A stretch of DNA of 13,360 bases, taken from the NCBI GenBank assembly GCA_964355525.1, contig CAYHDY010000028.1:1-13360 (forward strand), given 5' to 3'. A program made the translations under genes and the position numbers. The DNA comes from XYB2-FULL-45-11 sp964355525. GTDB taxonomy: Bacteria > Patescibacteriota > Patescibacteriia > UBA9934 > GWF2-40-263. The notes beneath the pieces were generated by a model. It saw only the letters and a program-made list of their open reading frames with translations, did not search any database and was not told the origin of the DNA. Of this stretch, positions 1 to 6,077 are shown one piece after another; within the stretch, counting starts at the first letter, position 1; each line of letters opens with the position of its first letter.

Positions 1-659
1 CGGGAAAACTTATCAATCAACATTTGGAAAAAAACGGTGTCGAAGTTATTTCGAATGCGACACTCGTGCGAACAATCGGCGAAAAAGATCTTGAAGGATT
101 CGAAACCACAAAAGGAACACACCTCTGTGCGATTCTCGGCATTGGACTCGGGATCGAACCGCATTTTCAATTTGTACGTGACGCGGGAATCGATGTGAAG
201 GATGGAATTCTTTGCAATCAATATCTAGAAACAAATATTCCGAATATTTACACGGGAGGCGATGTCGCGGAATTTTACGATGAACGTTACGGCCGACATA
301 TTCGCGCGGGGAACTGGATGAGCGCCATGACGCAAGGTCGTCTCGTTGCAAAGAATATGTTCTCCCCTCTTGCTAAGGAGGGGTCGGGGGAGGTCTCGTT
401 TCGTACTGCGTTCGATCTCGTTTCCTCTTACGCGACAAATGCTCTCGGACTCGAAATCATCTTCATTGGCGATTCATCGCGAGAAGCGGCAGAAGAAACA
501 AAGCTGTTTGGTTCCGTAGAATCGGGAGGGGTCACAGAGCTGTTTATTCGAAAAAACCACATCGTCGGCGCTGTCTTAGTTGGACGAAACAGTGATCGAA
601 CGATTCTCACAAAACTGATTCAAGAAAAATCCACACCGAATCAATTCATAGGTTCATAA
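1..659 (+). CDS. FAD/NAD(P)-dependent oxidoreductase, C-terminal part (5' end outside window)
   Basis: This is the C-terminal part of a pyridine-nucleotide-disulfide-type flavoprotein that transfers electrons between NAD(P)H and a partner via FAD. The frame is open to the left edge (GKLINQHLEKNG...), so the TTG at 24 is not the start. Visible motifs are the end of the NAD domain (AILGIGLGIEP), the FAD-binding motif NIYTGGDVAEF with its conserved Asp, and a following RAGNWMSAMTQGRLVAKNM helix, as in rubredoxin/ferredoxin-reductase-like enzymes. A reductase C-terminal domain follows, starting near FRTAFDLVSSYATNALGL. The linker between the two domains contains the peptide SPLAKEGSGEV, which is encoded by a palindromic repeat inserted in frame (362-395). 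The TAA stop is followed by a repeat-derived terminator hairpin. The family call is solid; the substrate cannot be told from this half. Confidence 0.85.
   Translation, partial: GKLINQHLEKNGVEVISNATLVRTIGEKDLEGFETTKGTHLCAILGIGLGIEPHFQFVRDAGIDVKDGILCNQYLETNIPNIYTGGDVAEFYDERYGRHIRAGNWMSAMTQGRLVAKNMFSPLAKEGSGEVSFRTAFDLVSSYATNALGLEIIFIGDSSREAAEETKLFGSVESGGVTELFIRKNHIVGAVLVGRNSDRTILTKLIQEKSTPNQFIGS
362..395 (+). repeat. In-gene palindromic repeat, family R2 copy A
   Basis: This 34-nt G/C-skewed element contains the hairpin CCCCTCTT-GCT-AAGGAGGGG (one bulged G), followed by a G-rich tail ending in GAGGTC. It matches 26 of 34 positions with the minus-strand element at 10839-10872. Changes in the stem are paired: C/G at repeat positions 5 and 20 becomes T/A, and T/A at positions 7 and 18 becomes C/G. 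It is read in frame within the oxidoreductase but in a different phase from copy B, so structure rather than peptide is conserved. I interpret it as a short mobile palindromic element tolerated in an inter-domain linker. Confidence 0.6.
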
Positions 660-665
660 CGTCTC

Positions 666-693
666 GTAATAGGCGGGGTCCCCAGACCCCGCT
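666..693 (+). repeat. Intergenic palindromic repeat, family R1 copy 1
   Basis: This 28-nt element consists of GTAATAG, the arm GCGGGGTC, loop CCCA, the arm GACCCCGC and a final T. It recurs in the same orientation at 10102-10129 with a single difference, the last loop base (A here, T there). The flanking GTAATA outside the stem is also conserved, so this is a dispersed repeat rather than two independent terminators. Confidence 0.75.
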
Positions 694-701
694 TTTGTTT
701 T
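673..701 (+). terminator. Intrinsic terminator after the oxidoreductase
   Basis: A perfect 8-bp GC-rich stem (673-680 with 685-692) with a 4-nt loop is followed directly by TTTTGTTTT. It starts 13 nt after the oxidoreductase stop codon and ends before the next promoter. Here the R1 repeat seems to serve as the terminator, because the T tract follows only this copy. Confidence 0.75.
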
Positions 702-709
702 ACAATCGA

Positions 710-738
710 TTGACAAAATCGCAAAAACATGATATAAA
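710..738 (+). promoter_or_regulatory. Sigma-70-type promoter for the large membrane protein gene
   Basis: A consensus -35 TTGACA (710-715) and a -10 TATAAA (733-738) are separated by exactly 17 bp, with TG one base before the -10 (extended -10). The predicted start near 745 gives a leader of about 138 nt. The 31 bases from 710 match the promoter at 3405 at 24 positions, including the first ten. Confidence 0.8.
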
Positions 739-752
739 TGTCCCTTCTTCTG

Positions 753-870
753 TGTGCGGACCAACGGGTCAGCGCGGAAGGAAACGGATGGTGTTTGGGG
801 TCGGCGAAGTTCGTCGGCTCTAAGTATTGTCAGTGTTCCCTACAATTTGCGCGGGCAACGTGTCCGCACA
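753..870 (+). promoter_or_regulatory. Structured 5' leader closed by a 9-bp stem next to the RBS
   Basis: TGTGCGGAC (753-761) is the exact reverse complement of GTCCGCACA (862-870). These arms would close a domain of nearly the whole leader, and the GGAG ribosome binding site starts at the next base (871). Inside is a hairpin GTCGGCGA-AGT-TCGTCGGC (800-818, 8 bp with two G-U pairs). A competing short pairing, GACC (759-762) with GGTC (766-769), would open the closing stem. This resembles a cis-regulatory RNA or protein-binding leader. I do not recognise a known riboswitch class, and no terminator-like T tract is present, so any control is more likely on translation or stability. Confidence 0.5.
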
Positions 871-882
871 GGAGAAAAGCTC

Positions 883-3311
883 ATGGCATTTTTTGACGCA
901 GCTGTGAAGAAAGCAATTGGCGGAGAAGGAATCGAGCGTCTCATTCATGACATGATCTCGAAAGGGATGTCGGATGCAGCGCACGCAGGAAAAAACGATG
1001 TAGAGATTGCCGCTGCCGGTTTGAAGGCGGCGGAACATCAGGACATCTTCGATAAGGTTGCTCATGACGTTCCCGGTCTCACCTCGACCATGTTTTCGGC
1101 TGCGATTGCCGCAAAGTTGCAGGGAGTCGATTTCGACAAACTGCTGCCTGGCAACACGCATCCCGGGGTGACGGCGGCGAAGTTCTTCTTGAAGGACATC
1201 GCTCCGCACATCATCATCGGTGCCGGCGAAGGGTTCGGCGACAAGCTGAGTGACGCGATCGATCGCGCCGTTGGCAAGGTTCGTTCGAATCCAAAGGCGG
1301 CAGTCCCTGCCGCGCAAAAAGGTTCGGCCGACGTTGTCTGCTGGGTCAAAACGGATCTCGGTCAGCGGGACAAGTTCTTCTTGATCGAGTACGAAGATGC
1401 GGAGAACAAAACGCCACGGTATCATTTTCGCAGCAAGGCGGATGGAACTGTCGTGCCTACGAACGTGCCGATGTGTCGCAATCCCGAGTTTCAGCGCATC
1501 AAGGATGTCTGGGACCGGACGCATACGCGTCGGAAGGAAAAAGTTCCTATCGAAAATCCGCCGCAACAGCAAGGCAACAACCGGAACAACAATCAGCCTC
1601 GCGAACGGGAAATCTGGGTGGATGCGGAAGACCTTCCGTGTGAAATCATCCCGCTCGAAGTCGCTGTGCGTCGTCTCGGTGACAATATGGTCGGCATGAC
1701 GCCGGAACTTGCACAGGGGGTCAAAGACCTGTTCAAGAAGCCGGACAAGCCGAAGACGTGGGCGGAAAAGCTCACGCCGGAAACGAAGGCTGTGATGATG
1801 GCGTTCTCGCGGACGCAGAAGGATCTTGGCTGGCTTGATCAGGTGACGGCGGAGAATCTCGTCAAGCATCTCGAAGAGAAACAAATCGACATCGTCTACA
1901 TGACGTTGCTCGGAACGGAACTCTTCGCGAAGATTTTGCCGACCGGTAAGCTCACGATGGAAGATTACCTGACCATGGTCATGTTTATCGACGATTGGAT
2001 GGGCGCGGAAGTGACGAAGGTGAACAAGTTTCGTCTTACGCTTGCTCGCGCTCGCGCGTCGAGTGAGCACTGGCACGAAGCGATTCCGACGTTTTTCCTC
2101 GCGACGGGATTCATGTGGCTCTTCCTCATCGTCACGACAGCTCTGTTCGTCGGCGCGTTCTCTCTGTTCGTTGTCGGATCCGTGCATGACACGGCCCAAC
2201 CGCTCGATCTGTACTTCGCGCAATACCGCGCGGGACGGTGGCCGGCGCTTGCGGCAACGATGGTGGGTGCGTGGTCGATGAACCNNNNNNNNNNNNNNNN
2301 NNNNNNNNNNNNNNNNNNNNNNNNNNNNNNNNNNNNNNNNNNNNNNNNNNNNNNNNNNNNNNNNNNNNNNNNNNNNNNNNNNNNGCGGGACGGTGGCCGG
2401 CGCTTGCGGCAACGATGGTGGGTGCGTGGTCGATGAACCTCATCGTCGCGATCTTGTTCCCGTTCGCACAATCGGTTCTGAACTGGGTGACGATTCTGTT
2501 CCCCGATTCGTCAAAAGACGGAATCAAAAAGACTGGCTTGAAAATCATCGCATTCTTCGGAGTGTATGGTAACCTCGCTGGACTCATGATCCTCGGTGGT
2601 GTTCATCCCATGCATCGATTCGTCGTGCTTCTGTTGACGCCTCTCGGGGCGTGGGGCATTGTCGCGATGATGAAACTGAATGATGATGATGTTGCGATTA
2701 AAAACAAGAGTCGCACTGCTGTGAAATGGTTCTGGTGGATTAATGTGACTATTCCGTTTGCAGGTGCCATCATCTTCGCCGTTCTCGGCGTCTTCGATGT
2801 CACGCCTGTCATTGCGGGCGAATGGATCAAGGAACTGTTCCGGTACATTCACAAGACTCCGATGATTCAAAGCGTGATCTTCGGCTCGATCGTCGCAGTC
2901 CTCGGTCACCTCATTCTGAAAAAGGTGGAGTGGACGAAGATGAAGAAAGACGGTGCTGACTACGAAGGTCGCCTGCCAAGTTGGATGGCCCGCAGCATCC
3001 TCATCGCTCTGTTCCTCGTCGCGGTGATTTATCCATGGATCGATCCGCCGCACAACAAGTATAAGGTTCCGGAACCGCCGGTCGCAGGATCGGAAACGGA
3101 ATTGCAAAAGGCAAAGGCGGAAAATGATCGGCTCAAGGCGGAAGTCTTGAAAAAGTCGAAAGGTTCGTCTGCGGCAGATGCAGAAGCTGCGCATGCTCGT
3201 CCGGTAAGGACTTCACATACGGAAAGGCCTTCCAAAGAGGTTGATCCGTGTCTGTCATCCGTGTCGTATGCCGCAAAGCACAATCTCGGCTGCCCTTGCT
3301 GCTTGAACTAG
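883..3311 (+). CDS. Large polytopic membrane protein of unknown function (one gene across an assembly gap)
   Basis: I do not recognise this family. The ATG at 883 has GGAG at 871-874 and is preferred over the upstream in-frame GTG at 754. The frame appears to break at the N gap, but the same 55 bases lie on both sides (2230-2284, 2385-2439). Removing the gap and one copy (155 nt) joins the frames into a 757-residue protein. Residues 1-395 are soluble, with an R/K/Q/N-rich linker at about 215-242. Hydrophobic segments lie at about 402-433, 453-488, 502-546 (two), 566-588, 608-627 and 650-668. A short heptad-like coiled coil (about 685-708) follows, then a tail with Cys 738, 752, 754 and 755. 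No signal peptide, NTP-binding or transporter motif is visible. It has its own promoter and terminator and precedes a lipoprotein and a secreted protein, so it may be part of an envelope assembly (inference). Confidence 0.75.
2285..2384. other. Assembly gap (100 N) with overlapping contig ends
   Basis: The 55 bases before the gap (2230-2284) are repeated exactly after it (2385-2439). The two contig ends therefore overlap and the Ns probably represent no missing sequence. The encoded peptide AGRWPALAATMVGAWSMN appears on both sides, and collapsing the duplication restores one open frame. Confidence 0.85.
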
Positions 3312-3318
3312 ACTCTCG

Positions 3319-3348
3319 ACCGGCTCTCTTACAAAGAGCCGGTTTTTT
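3319..3348 (+). terminator. Intrinsic terminator after the membrane protein gene
   Basis: The arms ACCGGCTCT (3319-3327) and AGAGCCGGT (3335-3343) form a perfect 9-bp stem with a 7-nt loop, followed by TTTTTT. It begins 7 nt after the TAG stop at 3311. It separates this gene from the next transcription unit, which has its own promoter at 3405. Confidence 0.9.
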
Positions 3349-3404
3349 CTTTGTTTAAAATTCACAAACCGACCATTTTTACGGCCTTTTATTGCATTTA
3401 ACTC

Positions 3405-3433
3405 TTGACAAAATGCCCAAAATATGGTATATT
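3405..3433 (+). promoter_or_regulatory. Sigma-70-type promoter for the lipoprotein/secreted protein pair
   Basis: A consensus -35 TTGACA (3405-3410), a 17-bp spacer and a -10 TATATT (3428-3433) predict a start near 3440. The promoter closely resembles the one at 710, including TTGACAAAAT at the 5' side and ATG just before the -10. This suggests the two units are expressed together or arose by duplication. The leader to the lipoprotein start is about 143 nt. Confidence 0.8.
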
Positions 3434-3447
3434 TGTTTGTCAATCAA

Positions 3448-3480
3448 ATGAATCGAAACGTCAGAATTGCTTTGAAATAA
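3448..3480 (+). CDS. Possible 10-codon leader peptide
   Basis: The first ATG after the predicted transcription start opens a 10-codon ORF (MNRNVRIALK, TAA). It ends 16 nt before the first leader hairpin. There is no Shine-Dalgarno sequence and no run of a single amino acid, so a classical amino-acid attenuator is not supported. It is listed because its position, just 5' of a hairpin pair ending in a T tract, is what a leader peptide would occupy. Confidence 0.2.
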   Translation: MNRNVRIALK

Positions 3481-3496
3481 GGGCTTCAAATCAGTT

Positions 3497-3547
3497 TTGA
3501 CCTTTTAATTTCAACGGTCAAGGCGCTGTCGGTCGACAGTGTTTTTT
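3497..3547 (+). promoter_or_regulatory. Attenuator-like hairpin pair inside the leader
   Basis: Hairpin one pairs TTGACC (3497-3502) with GGTCAA (3516-3521). Hairpin two pairs GCGCTGTC (3523-3530) with GACAGTGT (3535-3542; 8 bp, two G-U), loop GGTC, and runs straight into TTTTTT (3542-3547). The second has the form of an intrinsic terminator but lies 36 nt before the lipoprotein start. Its loop GGTC (3531-3534) can pair with GACC (3499-3502) of hairpin one, and its arm CTGTC can also pair with a second GACAG at 3561-3565. Mutually exclusive folds are therefore possible. The ligand or sensing mode is unknown. Confidence 0.45.
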
Positions 3548-3582
3548 CGAAACAAGAGTCGACAGTCGGAAGACGAGTCGAT

Positions 3583-4089
3583 ATGGAGCAGGCAATGAAG
3601 TACCTCGCAATGTGTCTTGTGTTCTTGGTCGGCGGCTGCAGTTCATTGCACGCTATGGTGGTCGATGAGGGTGAGATCTTGAAGCAAAAGGAGATCACGC
3701 ATCGAATCGCGGTCAAGGGCAACATCGCCATCGCGAAGCTCTCGCTCAAGGAGGGTTTTCCGGTGAATCTTCATGAACAGGATCTCGAGTCCGACGCGCA
3801 GGGCGGCTACATGATGGGCGGAGTGTACGGCGCGCCCGGAATGATGGGAGCATACGGCATGAGCCCGACGGCACAAGCCGCGGAAGCGATGAGTCTCACG
3901 GGAAACGCTCGCGGAAATCCGCCGACGGTGGCTGCACCGCAAACGCAAGGACAGCCCGCGGAGCAAGGTGCTTCCGCACAGTGTCCGAATGATCGTGCTC
4001 CGAAGACGCAAGCCGAAAAGGTCGCGTGTCTAGAAGCGGATCAGGTCAGGACGCTCAAGGCGCTGGCCAAACGCGGCATCAATCCGTAG
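3583..4089 (+). CDS. Small secreted lipoprotein, unknown function
   Basis: The 168-residue product begins with a short hydrophobic segment and a lipobox-like LVGGC-SS, with the lipidated Cys at 19. This predicts export and lipid anchoring at the membrane. An alternative start at ATG 3595 (MKYLAMC...) has GGAG six nt upstream and gives a more typical lipoprotein signal; it may be the true start. Residues 20-70 look folded and mixed in character. Residues about 74-125 are low-complexity and rich in Gly, Met, Ala and Gln (YMMGGVYGAPGMMGAYGM). The C-terminus has Cys 134 and Cys 149 followed by a charged helix, a pattern echoed near the N-terminus of the next protein. No family recognised. It is preceded by a promoter with a structured leader and lies 93 nt before the next gene, with no terminator between them. 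Confidence 0.75.
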   Translation: MEQAMKYLAMCLVFLVGGCSSLHAMVVDEGEILKQKEITHRIAVKGNIAIAKLSLKEGFPVNLHEQDLESDAQGGYMMGGVYGAPGMMGAYGMSPTAQAAEAMSLTGNARGNPPTVAAPQTQGQPAEQGASAQCPNDRAPKTQAEKVACLEADQVRTLKALAKRGINP

Positions 4090-4101
4090 AACCAACAACA
4101 A

Positions 4102-4166
4102 GTCGATGACCGTAAGGGCTGGCCTTGTGCCCGCCCTTCATCTCGACGCAGCGATCGCAAGGTCGC
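4102..4166 (+). promoter_or_regulatory. Intercistronic hairpins before the secreted protein gene
   Basis: Two stems fill the space between the lipoprotein and the next gene. The first pairs GTCGA with TCGAC (4102-4106, 4143-4147), with AAGGGC and GCCCTT inside (4114-4119, 4133-4138). The second is GCGATC-GCAA-GGTCGC (4151-4166), with a GNRA-type tetraloop, ending at the base before AGGAG (4167-4171). Neither is followed by a T tract, so they look like mRNA-stability or translation elements rather than a terminator. Confidence 0.45.
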
Positions 4167-4182
4167 AGGAGACAAGAAAATC

Positions 4183-5082
4183 ATGCGAAGCAATATCTTC
4201 CAATGGGCGTTCGTGATTGCCTGTTTCATCGGCATCGCGGACGCGGTCGCGGCAGGGCCCGAGAAGGTTCTGACCGACGAACTCGTCGCGCAAGTCAAAA
4301 AGGCGTGCATGGCGCAGGAGTACGAGGGCAGCGACGAAGTGAAGCTGGTTTCTCGACTGCAATGCTTGAACGGCATCGACATGAAGATGCTCAAGCAGCG
4401 CCAGGCAGCCGGCGACAAGAAGCTCGAGGCGGCGATCGCGAAGATGGAAGCGCAAGCGGCCATGTTCGACCAACTGCTCAAGGCACAATCCGAAGCGGCG
4501 AAGGTCGCGGCGGAGCAGGCCAAGAAGGCAGAGGTCATCAAGCGTCGGCAGCAGCAGATGGGCGGCGCGATGATGCCGATGATGGCTCCGGTCGTTCTCG
4601 ATCGTCCAGGCCGGTATCTTGCGGCAACGTGGGAGATGGCGGAGATGGCGGAGAGTCGCATCCGGATTCAAGATATCGGTGTGACGCTCCGGAGCAATCT
4701 TCAAATGAAGGGTTCCGCACGGATCGTGATCAAGAAGAACGGTGTCACGCTCGCGATTGCCCATCCAGGCGTCACGAACGGGATGCCCGCTTTCAATGCG
4801 TTCTACGCAGATCTCGACAACGACGGTCAACCAGATACGACAGTCGACGCAAACGGCCGCACTGTGTACACGATCTATCGGGGCGCGGATGCTCTGAACG
4901 ATCAGTTGTTCACAAGCTACCGCCCCGGCGACTACCTCGAGGTTTTCTTCCTCGTCGACAGTGGAAAGTCGATCGGGAATCAGCAGATCTGGAAGACGAT
5001 CGGTGCCTATCGCTTGCAACCGCCGGAAGAGATTCCGCGGAAGTGGGAGATGAACGTTTCTCTCGGTTCGAAGTTTCGTTAG
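4183..5082 (+). CDS. Secreted coiled-coil protein with calcium-type loop, unknown function
   Basis: The ATG at 4183 has AGGAG ten nt upstream. The 299-residue product starts with a signal peptide (hydrophobic about residues 7-22, likely cleaved after ADAVAA). A pair of cysteines (42, 61) leads into a long Ala/Lys/Gln/Glu-rich helix, about residues 65-126, that should form a coiled coil. A Met-rich hinge (GGAMMPMMAP) follows, then a beta-rich C-terminal domain from about 140 to 299. That domain contains D210-L-D-N-D-G-Q-P-D218, a DxDxDG loop like those that bind calcium in EF-hand or dockerin-type repeats, present once only. No family recognised. It follows the lipoprotein gene in the same likely transcript and ends at a terminator. 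A structural role at the cell surface is plausible but inferred. Confidence 0.75.
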   Translation: MRSNIFQWAFVIACFIGIADAVAAGPEKVLTDELVAQVKKACMAQEYEGSDEVKLVSRLQCLNGIDMKMLKQRQAAGDKKLEAAIAKMEAQAAMFDQLLKAQSEAAKVAAEQAKKAEVIKRRQQQMGGAMMPMMAPVVLDRPGRYLAATWEMAEMAESRIRIQDIGVTLRSNLQMKGSARIVIKKNGVTLAIAHPGVTNGMPAFNAFYADLDNDGQPDTTVDANGRTVYTIYRGADALNDQLFTSYRPGDYLEVFFLVDSGKSIGNQQIWKTIGAYRLQPPEEIPRKWEMNVSLGSKFR

Positions 5083-5090
5083 TCAACCTG

Positions 5091-5138
5091 CCCTCGGTAC
5101 GATGCTCACACGGTGTGAGTGTTGTCCCGAGGGTTTTT
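5091..5138 (+). terminator. Intrinsic terminator after the secreted protein gene
   Basis: The outer arms CCCTCGG (5091-5097) and CCGAGGG (5127-5133) enclose an inner hairpin CTCACA-CGG-TGTGAG, and TTTTT follows. It starts 8 nt after the stop codon at 5082 and closes the plus-strand module. Confidence 0.8.
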
Positions 5139-5144
5139 ACATAC

Positions 5145-5172
5145 AAAAAAAGAGCCTTGCAGCTCTTTTTTT
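5145..5172 (-). terminator. Terminator of the pilin operon (bidirectional form)
   Basis: The arms AGAGC (5151-5155) and GCTCT (5162-5166), loop CTTGCA, are flanked by A7 on the left and T7 on the right. It can therefore work in both directions. It lies 7 nt beyond the stop of the last minus-strand pilin gene and separates the two convergent units. Confidence 0.8.
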
Positions 5173-5179
5173 AAATAGT

Positions 5180-5416
5180 TTAGCTTGTTGCGGTTGCTGC
5201 ACTCGAAAGAGCCGTGATAACGAAACTTGAAATGGAATAGGCAGCAAGAATGATGACGATTCCGATAACTGCCGTGATCATGCGCTTCTTTGCTTCCTTC
5301 ACTTTATCTTCCGCTCCACTCGATGTCATGTATTGAATTCCGGATTGAACGATCAACACAACGAAGATGAGACCGAGGACTCCAAGAATGACAGAGATGA
5401 GGTTACCGATCAGTTG
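5180..5416 (-). repeat. 237-bp perfect direct repeat (copy 1; copy 2 at 5619-5855)
   Basis: The 3' portions of array members 1 and 2 are identical over 237 bases at an offset of 439. The first difference is T5417 versus C5856. Both stop codons lie inside the repeat. It covers the two helices and the loop between them, and identity ends just before the variable N-terminal segment. Silent sites are identical, which points to a very recent duplication or gene conversion rather than protein-level constraint. Confidence 0.95.
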
Positions 5417-5593
5417 TGGAAGATTACTTGCAGCACCTTTGTCTTGTCCCGCAGCCTTTCCGATTTCTGTAAGAGTTGATTGTGCTCCTGTGAGCCCACC
5501 GCCTTTTATTTCCGCAAGAACAGCGGATGGAATCAACAGAACAGGCAAGACACCAACCCAGGCTCCGAATTTGAGAAATTGATTTTTGAACAT
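5180..5593 (-). CDS. VirB2-like T4SS_pilin-family protein, array member 1
   Basis: This is a 137-residue secreted two-helix protein of the type annotated in Patescibacteria as type IV secretion system pilin (VirB2/TrbC-like). Such pilins are inserted in the membrane and may polymerise. The start at 5593 (MFKNQFLKFGAWVG) has GGGAT upstream and aligns with its neighbour; the longer frame to 5686 runs back into the previous gene. Order: signal peptide ending PSAVLA, variable exposed segment (EIKGGGLTGAQSTLTEIGKA), ASNLPQLIGNLISVILG first helix, loop YMTSSGAEDKVKEAKKRM, second helix to FVITALSS. The 3' 237 bp are identical to the next gene (5619-5855). It is the last gene of the array, just before the terminator. 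Confidence 0.8.
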   Translation of the reverse strand: MFKNQFLKFGAWVGVLPVLLIPSAVLAEIKGGGLTGAQSTLTEIGKAAGQDKGAASNLPQLIGNLISVILGVLGLIFVVLIVQSGIQYMTSSGAEDKVKEAKKRMITAVIGIVIILAAYSISSFVITALSSAATATS

Positions 5594-5618
5594 ACATCCC
5601 TTTTTTCGAAAGATCAGA

Positions 5619-6047
5619 TTAGCTTGTTGCGGTTGCTGCACTCGAAAGAGCCGTGATAACGAAACTTGAAATGGAATAGGCAGCAAGAATGATGACGATT
5701 CCGATAACTGCCGTGATCATGCGCTTCTTTGCTTCCTTCACTTTATCTTCCGCTCCACTCGATGTCATGTATTGAATTCCGGATTGAACGATCAACACAA
5801 CGAAGATGAGACCGAGGACTCCAAGAATGACAGAGATGAGGTTACCGATCAGTTGCGGAAGATTACTAGCTGCAACTGTTGCACTTCCGGATGCGGTTCC
5901 CACTTTACCAAGATATGAATCTCCTGATGCACTGAGTCCGCCTCCGGTTGTTGGCACAGCATATACGGCTGCAGGAAGTAATAGAACAGGCAACACTCCG
6001 ACCCAGGCTCCGAACTTGAGAAATTTGTTTTTGAGCATAGATGACAT
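5619..6047 (-). CDS. VirB2-like T4SS_pilin-family protein, array member 2
   Basis: This paralog is twin to member 1: 142 residues from the ATG at 6047, or 139 from the in-frame ATG at 6038 (MLKNKFLKFG), which aligns better with member 1. Neither start has a clear Shine-Dalgarno sequence. The signal peptide region (FLKFGAWVGVLPVLL) is nearly the same as in member 1, and everything from ASNLPQ on is identical in protein. The middle differs completely (VPTTGGGLSASGDSYLGKVGT, then ASGSATV). The mature N-terminus of VirB2-like pilins faces outward or is surface-exposed in the polymer, so the divergence is where surface variation would be expected. It is separated from member 1 by 25 nt. Confidence 0.8.
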   Translation of the reverse strand: MSSMLKNKFLKFGAWVGVLPVLLLPAAVYAVPTTGGGLSASGDSYLGKVGTASGSATVAASNLPQLIGNLISVILGVLGLIFVVLIVQSGIQYMTSSGAEDKVKEAKKRMITAVIGIVIILAAYSISSFVITALSSAATATS

Positions 6048-6077
6048 ATAAGTTTTAAATGTTTCTTAAATTATTTT

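Noticed and set aside
754..882. Upstream in-frame start (GTG 754) for the large membrane protein
   Set aside because: It lies in the structured leader, has no ribosome binding site, and the added residues look non-coding; ATG 883 has GGAG at the right distance.
820..2412. Long minus-strand frame opposite the membrane protein gene
   Set aside because: It is Arg/His-rich antisense shadow, crosses the Ns, and has no recognisable domain.
4125..5174. A 349-residue plus-strand frame overlapping the secreted protein gene
   Set aside because: Its product is Arg/Ser/Gly-rich as expected from an out-of-frame reading of GC-rich DNA; the overlapping frame has a signal peptide, coiled coil and a ribosome binding site.
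5594..5686. Longer start for pilin array member 1
   Set aside because: The extra residues come from the 3' end of the neighbouring gene; the signal peptide begins at MFKNQF (5593) with a ribosome binding site.
5180..6047. CRISPR or other spaced repeat array
   Set aside because: The repeats are coding, 237 bp long and only two in number, with no regular short spacers.
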